Shown here one piece after another: positions 1 to 4,582 of a stretch of 5,611 bases of DNA. The DNA is from Clostridiales bacterium (GTDB lineage Bacteria > Bacillota > Clostridia > Monoglobales > Monoglobaceae), in the NCBI GenBank assembly GCA_016303265.1, contig JAEDLZ010000080.1, positions 1 to 5,611 on the forward strand, read 5' to 3'. Both the position numbers and the translations under genes were made by a program. A model generated the notes under the pieces. It had not been told where the DNA came from. It did not search any database and saw only the letters and a list, made by a program, of their open reading frames with translations. Each line of letters starts with the position of its first letter. Position 1 is the stretch's first letter.

Positions 1-890
1 ACAAGGCATTCCGTGCGATAACAAAACCTTTCGGGCCGGGACTTATGTATACTGAAATGGTTTCCGGGAAAGCCCTGTCTTATAACAATAAAAAAACCGA
101 AAGGCTTATGGAAGTTGACGCTGCTGAGGGAATTGTGGCAACTCAGCTTTTCGGTCATGACCCTGATATTCTTGCCGAAACCGCCTTAAAGGTTCAAAAA
201 TGCGGCGCTAAAATAATTGACATAAATATGGGCTGTCCCGCTCCGAAAATTGTAAATAACGGTGACGGTTCAGCGCTGATGAAAAATCCTAAGGCGGCGG
301 GCGAAATAATAAAAAAAGTCAAAAACAGTATTTTTGTCCCGCTGACCGTTAAATTTCGTATGGGCTGGGACGACGACAGCATAAACGCAGTGGAATTTGC
401 CAAGGTTGCCGAAAGCTGCGGCGCAGACGCAATTACTATTCACGGAAGAACACGCAATCAGTTTTACAGCGGCAAAGCCAACCTTGATATAATAAAAGCG
501 GTAAAAAATGCTGTCACAATCCCGGTTATCGGCAACGGTGATATAACCGACGGAATATCCGCAAAACATATGCTTGACTATACGGGAGTGGACGGAATTA
601 TGATTGGCAGAGCCGCTCAGGGGAATCCGTGGATTTTCAAGGAAATCCTGCATTTCCTGAAGACAGGCGAGCTTCTTCCTCCTCCTGCTTTGCATGACCG
701 ACTTCTTAAAATGGACGAGCATCTTAAACTTCTTATAAAATATAAGGGGGAGCATATCGGGATACTTGAAGCAAGAAAACATATGGCGTGGTATCTGAAA
801 GGTATACGGGGCGGTGCTGCTTTGCGTGAAAAAATAAATACGGCTTCCACCTATGAAGATATGAAAAATATAATAATGGATATTGAATAA
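1..890 (+). CDS. dusB: tRNA-dihydrouridine synthase, DusB family (5'-truncated)
   Basis: This FMN-dependent enzyme reduces uridine to dihydrouridine in the D-loop region of tRNA, in the cytoplasm. The reading frame is open to the left edge: the first full codon is at position 3, and the residues before the ATG at 45 (KAFRAITKPFGPGL) continue the family pattern, so that ATG is internal and about 25-35 N-terminal residues lie outside. Counting from the Met at 45, visible hallmarks are the YTEMVS segment (2-7), Gln34 in QLFGHDP, the catalytic Cys64 in NMGCPAPK, Lys103 and Arg105 in TVKFRMGWDD, His133 in IHGRTR, the FMN-phosphate segments VIGNGDI (161-167) and IGRAAQGNPWIF (187-198), and the small helical C-terminal domain. 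No substitution of a key residue is seen. No hairpin terminator follows, so transcription may continue into the DUF1385 gene. Assignment to the Dus family is very firm; the exact DusB position on tRNA is inferred from family. Confidence 0.95.
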   Translation, partial: KAFRAITKPFGPGLMYTEMVSGKALSYNNKKTERLMEVDAAEGIVATQLFGHDPDILAETALKVQKCGAKIIDINMGCPAPKIVNNGDGSALMKNPKAAGEIIKKVKNSIFVPLTVKFRMGWDDDSINAVEFAKVAESCGADAITIHGRTRNQFYSGKANLDIIKAVKNAVTIPVIGNGDITDGISAKHMLDYTGVDGIMIGRAAQGNPWIFKEILHFLKTGELLPPPALHDRLLKMDEHLKLLIKYKGEHIGILEARKHMAWYLKGIRGGAALREKINTASTYEDMKNIIMDIE

Positions 891-911
891 AACTTTCATC
901 CGTGCTATAAT
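883..911 (+). promoter_or_regulatory. Predicted promoter for the DUF1385-prmC unit
   Basis: A -35 box TTGAAT (883-888), a 17-bp spacer and a perfect -10 TATAAT (906-911) overlap the dusB stop codon. The predicted start point is near 918, which would give the DUF1385 gene a leader of about 184 bases. Further TATAAT hexamers at 912-917 and 931-936 lack a good -35 at 16-18 bp. The region is very AT-rich, so chance matches are possible; this is a sequence-based prediction. Confidence 0.5.
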
Positions 912-915
912 TATA

Positions 916-947
916 ATAATCCGAAAATGATATAATCCGAAAATGAT
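916..947 (+). repeat. Perfect 16-bp tandem duplication
   Basis: The unit ATAATCCGAAAATGAT occurs twice, head to tail and without mismatch, at 916-931 and 932-947. It lies just downstream of the predicted promoter, at the start of the DUF1385 leader. Each copy contains an ATG followed after one codon by TAA. A recent replication-slippage duplication is the simplest explanation; a duplicated protein-binding site is possible but unsupported. Confidence 0.9.
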
Positions 948-976
948 TTAAAGCAATCTGACGGGAGGGTTCTCGC

Positions 977-1003
977 AGGTCGGCACTCATTTTTGCCAAA
1001 CCT
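977..1003 (+). other. Small hairpin in the DUF1385 leader
   Basis: AGGT (977-980) pairs with ACCT (1000-1003) and GGCA (982-985) pairs with TGCC (994-997), with a small internal loop and an 8-base apical loop. It is not followed by a T-run, so it is not a terminator. I do not recognise a known riboswitch. It may be ordinary leader structure. Confidence 0.3.
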
Positions 1004-1018
1004 TATAAAGCCTTTCCG

Positions 1019-1096
1019 ATGCGCAATATAAATTTGCTTGGATTATATATCGCTATACTAATATCAATGCATTGGCTTGCTTTCAGAAAGGCGTGA
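1019..1096 (+). CDS. Possible 25-codon hydrophobic leader ORF upstream of DUF1385
   Basis: An ATG at 1019 opens a 25-codon frame ending in TGA at 1094-1096, five bases before the DUF1385 ATG. The peptide starts MRNINLLGLY, continues with a hydrophobic stretch of about 18 residues (IAILISMHWLAF) and ends RKA, so it looks like a single membrane helix flanked by basic residues. Its last codons run across the DUF1385 ribosome binding site, so translation could couple the two. Against it, there is no convincing Shine-Dalgarno before the ATG, and an AT-rich frame often encodes hydrophobic residues by chance. I do not recognise the peptide. Confidence 0.2.
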   Translation: MRNINLLGLYIAILISMHWLAFRKA

Positions 1097-1101
1097 TTTA
1101 T

Positions 1102-2058
1102 ATGAGTAAAAACGACAAAATTTATAAAACCTCAATAGGCGGTCAGGCTGTTATTGAGGGCGTTATGATGCGCGGTCCGGAAACTATTGCAACCGCCGTG
1201 CGAAAGCCTGATAACGAAATTATAGTTGACACACAAAAAATCGGAAAAGTCAGAAAAAGCAAATTCCTTAAGCTTCCTATAATCCGAGGCTGCGTTAATT
1301 TTATAGACAGCATGGTTATCGGCGTTAAATCTTTAATGTTTTCCGCTAAATTCTTTGATGTTGACGATGACGGAAATCAGATTGAAGAGGAGCCTGGCAG
1401 GTTTGAAAAATGGCTTAATGAAAAGCTGGGCTCTGAAAAGGCGTTAAATGCCGTTATCTATTTATCGGTCGTATTTTCCGTCTGCCTGAGCGTCGGACTT
1501 TTTATTCTTCTTCCCGCCTGGCTTGCGGGCTTTATTGAGAATTTTACCGACAGTCATGCGCTTTATATTGCAACAGAAGGCGCTGTGAGAATTATATTAT
1601 TTGTATTGTACTTGTTTTTAGTTTCGCAGATGAAGGATATAAAGCGTGTATTCATGTATCATGGCGCTGAGCACAAAACCATTCACTGCTATGAGCACCG
1701 CGAAGAACTGACAGTCGAAAATGTAAGAAAGCATACCCGTCTTCACCCGCGCTGCGGCACAAGCTTCCTTCTTATTGTGATGGTTATCAGTATTGTCATC
1801 TTTTTCTTTATAAGATTTGACAATATCTTTCTCAGGCTCTTGTCAAGACTTGTTCTTATTCCCGTAGTTGCAGGAATCTCATATGAAATTATCAAATTTG
1901 CGGGAAGGCACGATAATTGGTTCACAAAAATTATCAGCTATCCCGGGATGCTGTTTCAGTATATAACAACCAGAGAGCCTGATGACAGTCAGATTGAAGT
2001 GTCAATTGCGTCTATTAAGGCGGTTATCCCCGACGAAGCAGGTTCAGACAAATGGTAA
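1102..2058 (+). CDS. yqhQ: DUF1385 (YqhQ-like) integral membrane protein
   Basis: This 318-residue member of the DUF1385/YqhQ family (COG3872) is conserved in Firmicutes, and its biochemical role is not firmly known. Visible features are the signature GGQAVIEGVMMRGP (13-26), a soluble N-terminal part, a hydrophobic segment at about 116-145, another at about 160-177, then the motif HGAEHK (187-192) and H-T-R-L-HPRCGTSF (211-222), and two more hydrophobic segments at about 222-238 and 242-262. HxxEH (187-191) has the spacing of the inverted zinc-binding motif of M16-type peptidases, and the family has been annotated as a predicted metal-dependent enzyme; catalysis here is inference. The start at 1102 is chosen because AGAAAGG (1085-1091) precedes it and the conserved N-terminus follows. 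An in-frame ATG at 1072 has no ribosome binding site. The stop overlaps prmC by 7 bases, indicating co-translation. Clostridia often carry this gene directly before prmC. Confidence 0.9.
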   Translation: MSKNDKIYKTSIGGQAVIEGVMMRGPETIATAVRKPDNEIIVDTQKIGKVRKSKFLKLPIIRGCVNFIDSMVIGVKSLMFSAKFFDVDDDGNQIEEEPGRFEKWLNEKLGSEKALNAVIYLSVVFSVCLSVGLFILLPAWLAGFIENFTDSHALYIATEGAVRIILFVLYLFLVSQMKDIKRVFMYHGAEHKTIHCYEHREELTVENVRKHTRLHPRCGTSFLLIVMVISIVIFFFIRFDNIFLRLLSRLVLIPVVAGISYEIIKFAGRHDNWFTKIISYPGMLFQYITTREPDDSQIEVSIASIKAVIPDEAGSDKW

Positions 2059-2870
2059 TGCTGAGGGAGCTCCGAAGAAAATATAAGGCTATCTATAACG
2101 ATATTACCGATATTGATGTTATCCTTATGGATTCTCTCGGCATAGACAAAAGCAAATTATTTTTAAATATTCCTGTCGCCGAATCCTCATTAAGGGAGAT
2201 TGAAAAGAAAATTGCAAGATTAAACAACGGTGAACCGGTTTCGTACATTACGGGACGACGGGAATTTATGTCCCTTGAGTTCAGGGTAAATTCTTCCACT
2301 CTTATTCCCCGTGCCGATACGGAAATTCTCGTTGAAGAGGTTATAAAACGCTGCAGCGGTACAGCCCCTTTCATTTTTGAAATAGGTACAGGCTCGGGGT
2401 GTATTGCCGTCAGTCTGGCACATTTTATAAAAAGCGCAAAAATTGCCGCTTGCGATATTTCCGATAAGGCGCTGGAGATTGCGTCATTAAATTCCGAATT
2501 AAACGGCACGGGCGAAAAAATTTCATTCTTTAAACACGATATTATGAAAGGCTTTCCTGAATTTGACGCCGTCCCGGATGTTGTAGTTTCAAATCCGCCG
2601 TATATCAAGCACAAAATTATCGAAACGCTGGACAGAAAAGTCAAGGATTTTGAGCCGCTTGCCGCATTGGACGGCGGAATTGACGGACTTGATTTTTATC
2701 GCAAGATTATATATTCCGTTAAGTTGAACTCCGGCGGTCTGCTTGCCCTTGAAATTGGCTATGACCAAAGAGAATCAGTGGAAAATCTGATGAGAGATAA
2801 ATTTGATGATATAAAAATTATAAAGGATATAAATGCAAACGACCGTGTCATTCTTGGCTTAATGCGATAA
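2052..2870 (+). CDS. prmC: Peptide chain release factor N5-glutamine methyltransferase
   Basis: PrmC (HemK) methylates the Gln of the GGQ motif in release factors RF1 and RF2 using S-adenosylmethionine, which speeds peptide release. At 272 residues its length is normal for the family. The N-terminal helical release-factor-binding domain (about 1-75) leads into PVSYITGRREF (62-72) and LIPRADTEILVEE (84-96). The SAM-binding motif EIGTGSG is at 110-116, an acidic motif (ACDIS, 133-137) follows, and the catalytic NPPY motif is intact at 181-184. FEPLAALDGGIDGLDFYR (200-217) is the usual C-terminal signature. The ATG at 2052 overlaps the end of the DUF1385 gene. A second in-frame ATG at 2058 overlaps its stop codon (TAATG), so 2058 is an equally likely start; the only SD-like sequence, GCAGG ending at 2042, is weak and translational coupling is likely. 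prfA, the usual next gene and PrmC's substrate, does not follow here. Confidence 0.96.
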   Translation: MVMLRELRRKYKAIYNDITDIDVILMDSLGIDKSKLFLNIPVAESSLREIEKKIARLNNGEPVSYITGRREFMSLEFRVNSSTLIPRADTEILVEEVIKRCSGTAPFIFEIGTGSGCIAVSLAHFIKSAKIAACDISDKALEIASLNSELNGTGEKISFFKHDIMKGFPEFDAVPDVVVSNPPYIKHKIIETLDRKVKDFEPLAALDGGIDGLDFYRKIIYSVKLNSGGLLALEIGYDQRESVENLMRDKFDDIKIIKDINANDRVILGLMR

Positions 2871-2964
2871 TTCTTCCGTCCTTGAATAAATAACGGCAAA
2901 AATAATGCCGATTACCGACATAGCATAAGAAAAATAGCCGCTCCACAAACACTAAAACAAAACA

Positions 2965-3008
2965 ATCCCCGGAAACAGTTCGAATTTAGCTGTTTTCGGG
3001 GATATTTT
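2965..3008. terminator. Bidirectional intrinsic terminator between prmC and the HTH-SOR gene
   Basis: Bases 2965-2978 pair with 2990-3003 in a 14-bp stem with one G-U pair (ATCCCC at the base, its partner GGGGAT at the other side), extendable by two pairs to a 7-base loop. On the + strand it is followed by ATATTTTC. On the - strand it is followed by a T-rich tail (TTGTTTTGTTTTAG). It sits between two convergent genes, so it should stop transcription from both sides. Confidence 0.88.
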
Positions 3009-3067
3009 CATTGGTTTGGGAAACTGCCGATGTGCAGCGAAACTGCTCTTTAAAAATCATTGCTCGC

Positions 3068-3652
3068 TTAAATTTCCGCTTCAAACAGTCCATGCCTGCT
3101 GCAGCAGCAATATATTTTTCCGCCTCGCATCTGCGGTATACGAAGTTCGCCGCCTTGCTCGGGATACAGCTTTACAATAAGCGCCCTGTCAAAACGCACA
3201 TAGGCAACAAATGAAATATAGTGTTCCTTTTCCATCGGATGTGAAAAGGTAATATAATATTCGTCCTCCATTTTCTCTGCCTTTAGTTTATGTGCGTCGT
3301 CACATTTTCTTGCCGTGAGCGGTCTGAGCTTTCGTCCGCAGCAGGATATGTCTGCATTTCCTAAGCCCGTCAGAATATTTCCGCATTTCTCACATACATA
3401 AAATTTTGTTCTTTTCATATTACCGGCATCCTCCGTATTCTCATCCAAACTGCCGGACAAAATAGTTTCTGAGCTCACTCCCAAAATATCCGCTAACGCA
3501 GATACTGCGGAAATATCGGGAAATCCGTGTCCCGTTTCCCATTTCGATACCGTCTTTGGAACAACTCCCAATATGTCGGCAACCTGTTTTTGCGTCAGCC
3601 CTTTGGATTTTCTTAAACTGCAAAGGAGCTGTCCGTTTTTACTCAAATCCAC
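3068..3652 (-). CDS. XRE-type HTH regulator fused to a desulfoferrodoxin-like (superoxide reductase-like) domain
   Basis: This 194-residue protein has two parts. Residues about 6-62 are a Cro/C1 (XRE) helix-turn-helix; LTQKQVADILGVVPKTVSKW (19-38) carries both helices. A polar linker (66-80) follows. Residues 83-112 are a desulforedoxin-like Fe(Cys)4 module with Cys87, Cys90, Cys104 and Cys105. Residues 118-194 match the iron domain of desulfoferrodoxin: His121, His138 and His144 (HPMEKEHYI) and Cys184/His187 (C-S-R-HG) sit where the four His and one Cys ligands of the superoxide reductase centre are expected. The Glu-Lys just before the first His ligand in classical enzymes (EKH) is here Asp-Ala, so catalysis may be weakened; a metal-based redox, O2 or NO sensor is an inference. 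The start is GTG, fixed by GGAGGTGA six bases upstream. It has its own promoter. A similar HTH fusion occurs in other Clostridia from memory, but its function is not settled. Confidence 0.88.
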   Translation of the reverse strand: MDLSKNGQLLCSLRKSKGLTQKQVADILGVVPKTVSKWETGHGFPDISAVSALADILGVSSETILSGSLDENTEDAGNMKRTKFYVCEKCGNILTGLGNADISCCGRKLRPLTARKCDDAHKLKAEKMEDEYYITFSHPMEKEHYISFVAYVRFDRALIVKLYPEQGGELRIPQMRGGKIYCCCSRHGLFEAEI

Positions 3653-3658
3653 GCTGTT

Positions 3659-3666
3659 TCACCTCC
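3659..3666 (-). promoter_or_regulatory. Ribosome binding site fixing the GTG start of the HTH-SOR gene
   Basis: On the - strand GGAGGTGA matches the 16S anti-Shine-Dalgarno sequence almost completely and lies 6 bases before the GTG at 3652-3650. There is no competing ATG nearby, and the HTH domain begins directly after. This decides the unusual start codon. Confidence 0.85.
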
Positions 3667-3670
3667 ACGA

Positions 3671-3687
3671 TTTGATTATAAACCAAA
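3671..3687. promoter_or_regulatory. Imperfect inverted repeat over the -10, candidate HTH operator
   Basis: TTTGATT (3671-3677) and AACCAAA (3681-3687) are inverted copies with one mismatch, separated by 3 bases, and they cover the -10 box of the HTH-SOR promoter. XRE regulators often repress their own promoters from such sites. The sequence is AT-rich and the repeat short, so this is only a candidate. Confidence 0.3.
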
Positions 3688-3703
3688 AACATAGAACTCT
3701 CAA
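3675..3703 (-). promoter_or_regulatory. Strong predicted sigma-A promoter of the HTH-SOR gene
   Basis: Reading the - strand, TTGAGA (3703-3698) is followed by exactly 17 bp and a perfect TATAAT (3680-3675). The predicted start point, near 3668, is only about 15 bases before the GTG, so the leader holds little more than the ribosome binding site. Control is therefore more likely at the promoter than in a leader RNA. Confidence 0.8.
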
Positions 3704-3796
3704 TCCACTATCCGTACACAGTTCCCGCCTGCCGCAGTATTTCTGCCCGCTATATTTAATCGCATATAAAGTCTGCACTTGTGCCGTAATCGGAGC

Positions 3797-4495
3797 CTAA
3801 TCTATAATTTTTCCGTCCGTAGAAACAGTTACCGCCTGCCACGGCAAAAATTTGCCGCTGTTTTTGATTGCCTCTTTGACAGCATATTCGATTCCGCCGC
3901 AGCAAGGCACCTCCATGCGTACAATTTTCACGCTTTTTATATTATTATTTGAAATAATTTGTGTAAGCTTTTCACAGTAATCGCCGTCATCAAGCTTAGG
4001 ACAGCCAATCAAAGTAATATGATTTTTTATAAATTCATTGTGAAAATTTCCGTATGCATAAGCTGTGCAATCGGCGGCAATCAAAAGATTTGCATTGTCA
4101 AAATACGGAGCGTTCACAGGCACAAGTTTAATCTGCACCGGCCATTGACTCAATCGGCTCACTGCCGTCTCCCCTGTGTTTAAAGAGGACATATCATTTG
4201 GTTTTATACTTTTAGATTGTGTTCCCGGACAGCCGCAGGGCAATGCCGCGCTCTGCTTTTTCTGTTTTGCCTTCATAACAGCCGCCTCATCATATTCCGG
4301 CGCCTCTCTTTCTTCAAAAGTAATTGCGTCGGTCGGGCAGACCGGAAGACAATCCCCCAGTCCGTCACAGTAGTCCTCACGGGTTAATGTTGCTTTCCCG
4401 TTTACCATTTCAATGGCGCCCTCATGACATGCCTTTGCACACGCTCCGCAGCCGTTACATTTTTCTTCGTTTATTTTTATAATTTTCCTTATCAT
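3797..4495 (-). CDS. 4Fe-4S ferredoxin-like iron-sulfur protein with a cysteine-rich C-terminal domain
   Basis: This 232-residue protein is probably cytoplasmic. Residues 1-60 form a two-cluster ferredoxin fold. The first motif is a complete CxxCxxCxxxC (Cys13, 16, 19, 23). The second reads C-DGLGD-C-LPV-CP (Cys43, 49, 53) with Leu46 where the second Cys should be, so it has only three of the four ligands. A linker with CGCPG (87-91) leads to a domain with QWPVQIKLVPVNAPYF (117-132), IAADC (Cys143), IGCPKLDD (Cys165), Cys174 and EVPCCGG (Cys198-199). From memory this whole pattern belongs to an uncharacterised iron-sulfur protein family of anaerobes, often next to Crp/Fnr regulators or hybrid cluster protein genes. 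No ATP-binding or catalytic motif is recognised; electron transfer or redox/NO response is inference. The start at 4495 has AGGAGG 8 bases upstream; an upstream in-frame ATG at 4570 lacks one. No terminator is seen before the HTH-SOR gene, so read-through is possible. Confidence 0.88.
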   Translation of the reverse strand: MIRKIIKINEEKCNGCGACAKACHEGAIEMVNGKATLTREDYCDGLGDCLPVCPTDAITFEEREAPEYDEAAVMKAKQKKQSAALPCGCPGTQSKSIKPNDMSSLNTGETAVSRLSQWPVQIKLVPVNAPYFDNANLLIAADCTAYAYGNFHNEFIKNHITLIGCPKLDDGDYCEKLTQIISNNNIKSVKIVRMEVPCCGGIEYAVKEAIKNSGKFLPWQAVTVSTDGKIID

Positions 4496-4509
4496 AATTT
4501 TTTCCTCCT

Positions 4510-4523
4510 CTTGATTTTGCAAG
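4510..4523. promoter_or_regulatory. Second TTG-N6-CAA inverted repeat
   Basis: CTTG-ATTTTG-CAAG shares the TTG-N6-CAA frame and 10 of 14 bases with GTTGAATTTTCAAC, the core of the repeat at 4554-4569, and is centred 45 bp from it. It overlaps the -35 of the regulator promoter and the predicted start of the iron-sulfur transcript, so binding there would be expected to repress both. The arms are only 4 bp, so chance is a real alternative. Confidence 0.3.
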
Positions 4524-4539
4524 TTAATTATAATATAAT
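4511..4539 (+). promoter_or_regulatory. Predicted promoter of the Crp/Fnr regulator gene
   Basis: TTGATT (4511-4516), a 17-bp spacer and a perfect TATAAT (4534-4539) predict a start point at about 4546, 37 bases before the ATG. It overlaps the divergent iron-sulfur promoter by at least the -10 region, so RNA polymerase should not be able to occupy both at once. Confidence 0.7.
4527..4532 (-). promoter_or_regulatory. Predicted -10 of the iron-sulfur protein promoter, without a -35 box
   Basis: The - strand carries a perfect TATAAT here. The hexamer 17 bp upstream is CATACT, which does not resemble TTGACA, and spacers of 16 or 18 bp give nothing better. With the hexamer as -12 to -7, the start point is predicted at 4520. 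A promoter with a good -10 and no -35 usually needs an activator, and the inverted repeat at 4554-4569 is then centred at -41.5. Confidence 0.55.
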
Positions 4540-4553
4540 AAACAATAAAAGTA

Positions 4554-4569
4554 TGTTGAATTTTCAACA
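4554..4569. promoter_or_regulatory. Inverted repeat TGTTGAA-TT-TTCAACA, candidate Crp/Fnr operator
   Basis: Perfect 7-bp arms flank two bases, giving 16 bp. Read as TGTTG-N6-CAACA it has the 5+6+5 geometry of E. coli CRP sites (TGTGA-N6-TCACA), whereas FNR sites are TTGAT-N4-ATCAA. It is centred at a predicted -41.5 for the iron-sulfur gene and covers +9 to +24 of the regulator's own transcript. This would let one bound dimer activate the former and block the latter. Binding is inferred. Confidence 0.55.
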
Positions 4570-4582
4570 AACGGAGGAACTT

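Noticed and set aside
270..899. Long minus-strand open frame opposite dusB
   Set aside because: It is antisense to a well-conserved dusB, its translation looks like no protein family, and it is explained by codon bias of the real gene.
1034..1059. TTGCTT (1034-1039) and TATACT (1054-1059) as a second promoter for DUF1385
   Set aside because: The spacer is only 14 bp and there is no extended -10 TG, so it is weaker than the promoter at 883-911.
2093..2644. Minus-strand open frame opposite prmC
   Set aside because: The + strand carries all PrmC motifs; the antisense translation has no recognisable domain.
2894..2910. Hairpin CGGCA-loop-TGCCG after prmC as a terminator
   Set aside because: The 5-bp stem has no T-run on the + strand; the hairpin at 2965-3003 is far stronger.
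2859..2948. Minus-strand 29-codon frame with a TTG start encoding a hydrophobic stretch (AMSVIGIIFAVIYSRTEE)
   Set aside because: It has no ribosome binding site, its end overlaps the prmC 3' end, and it lies just downstream of a strong terminator on its own strand. It could be a remnant of a membrane-protein gene, but nothing supports this.
3704..3796. Possible terminator or small gene between the Fe-S gene and the HTH-SOR gene
   Set aside because: Only 4-bp hairpins (for example GCAG/CTGC at 3734-3746) without T-runs were seen, and no frame with a start and ribosome binding site was recognised. I see nothing supportable here.
4424..4582. N-terminal extension of the Crp/Fnr protein from an ATG at 4424 or 4553
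   Set aside because: The extension would run through the divergent gene and promoters, has no ribosome binding site, and lies outside the family domain. GGAGG precedes the ATG at 4583.
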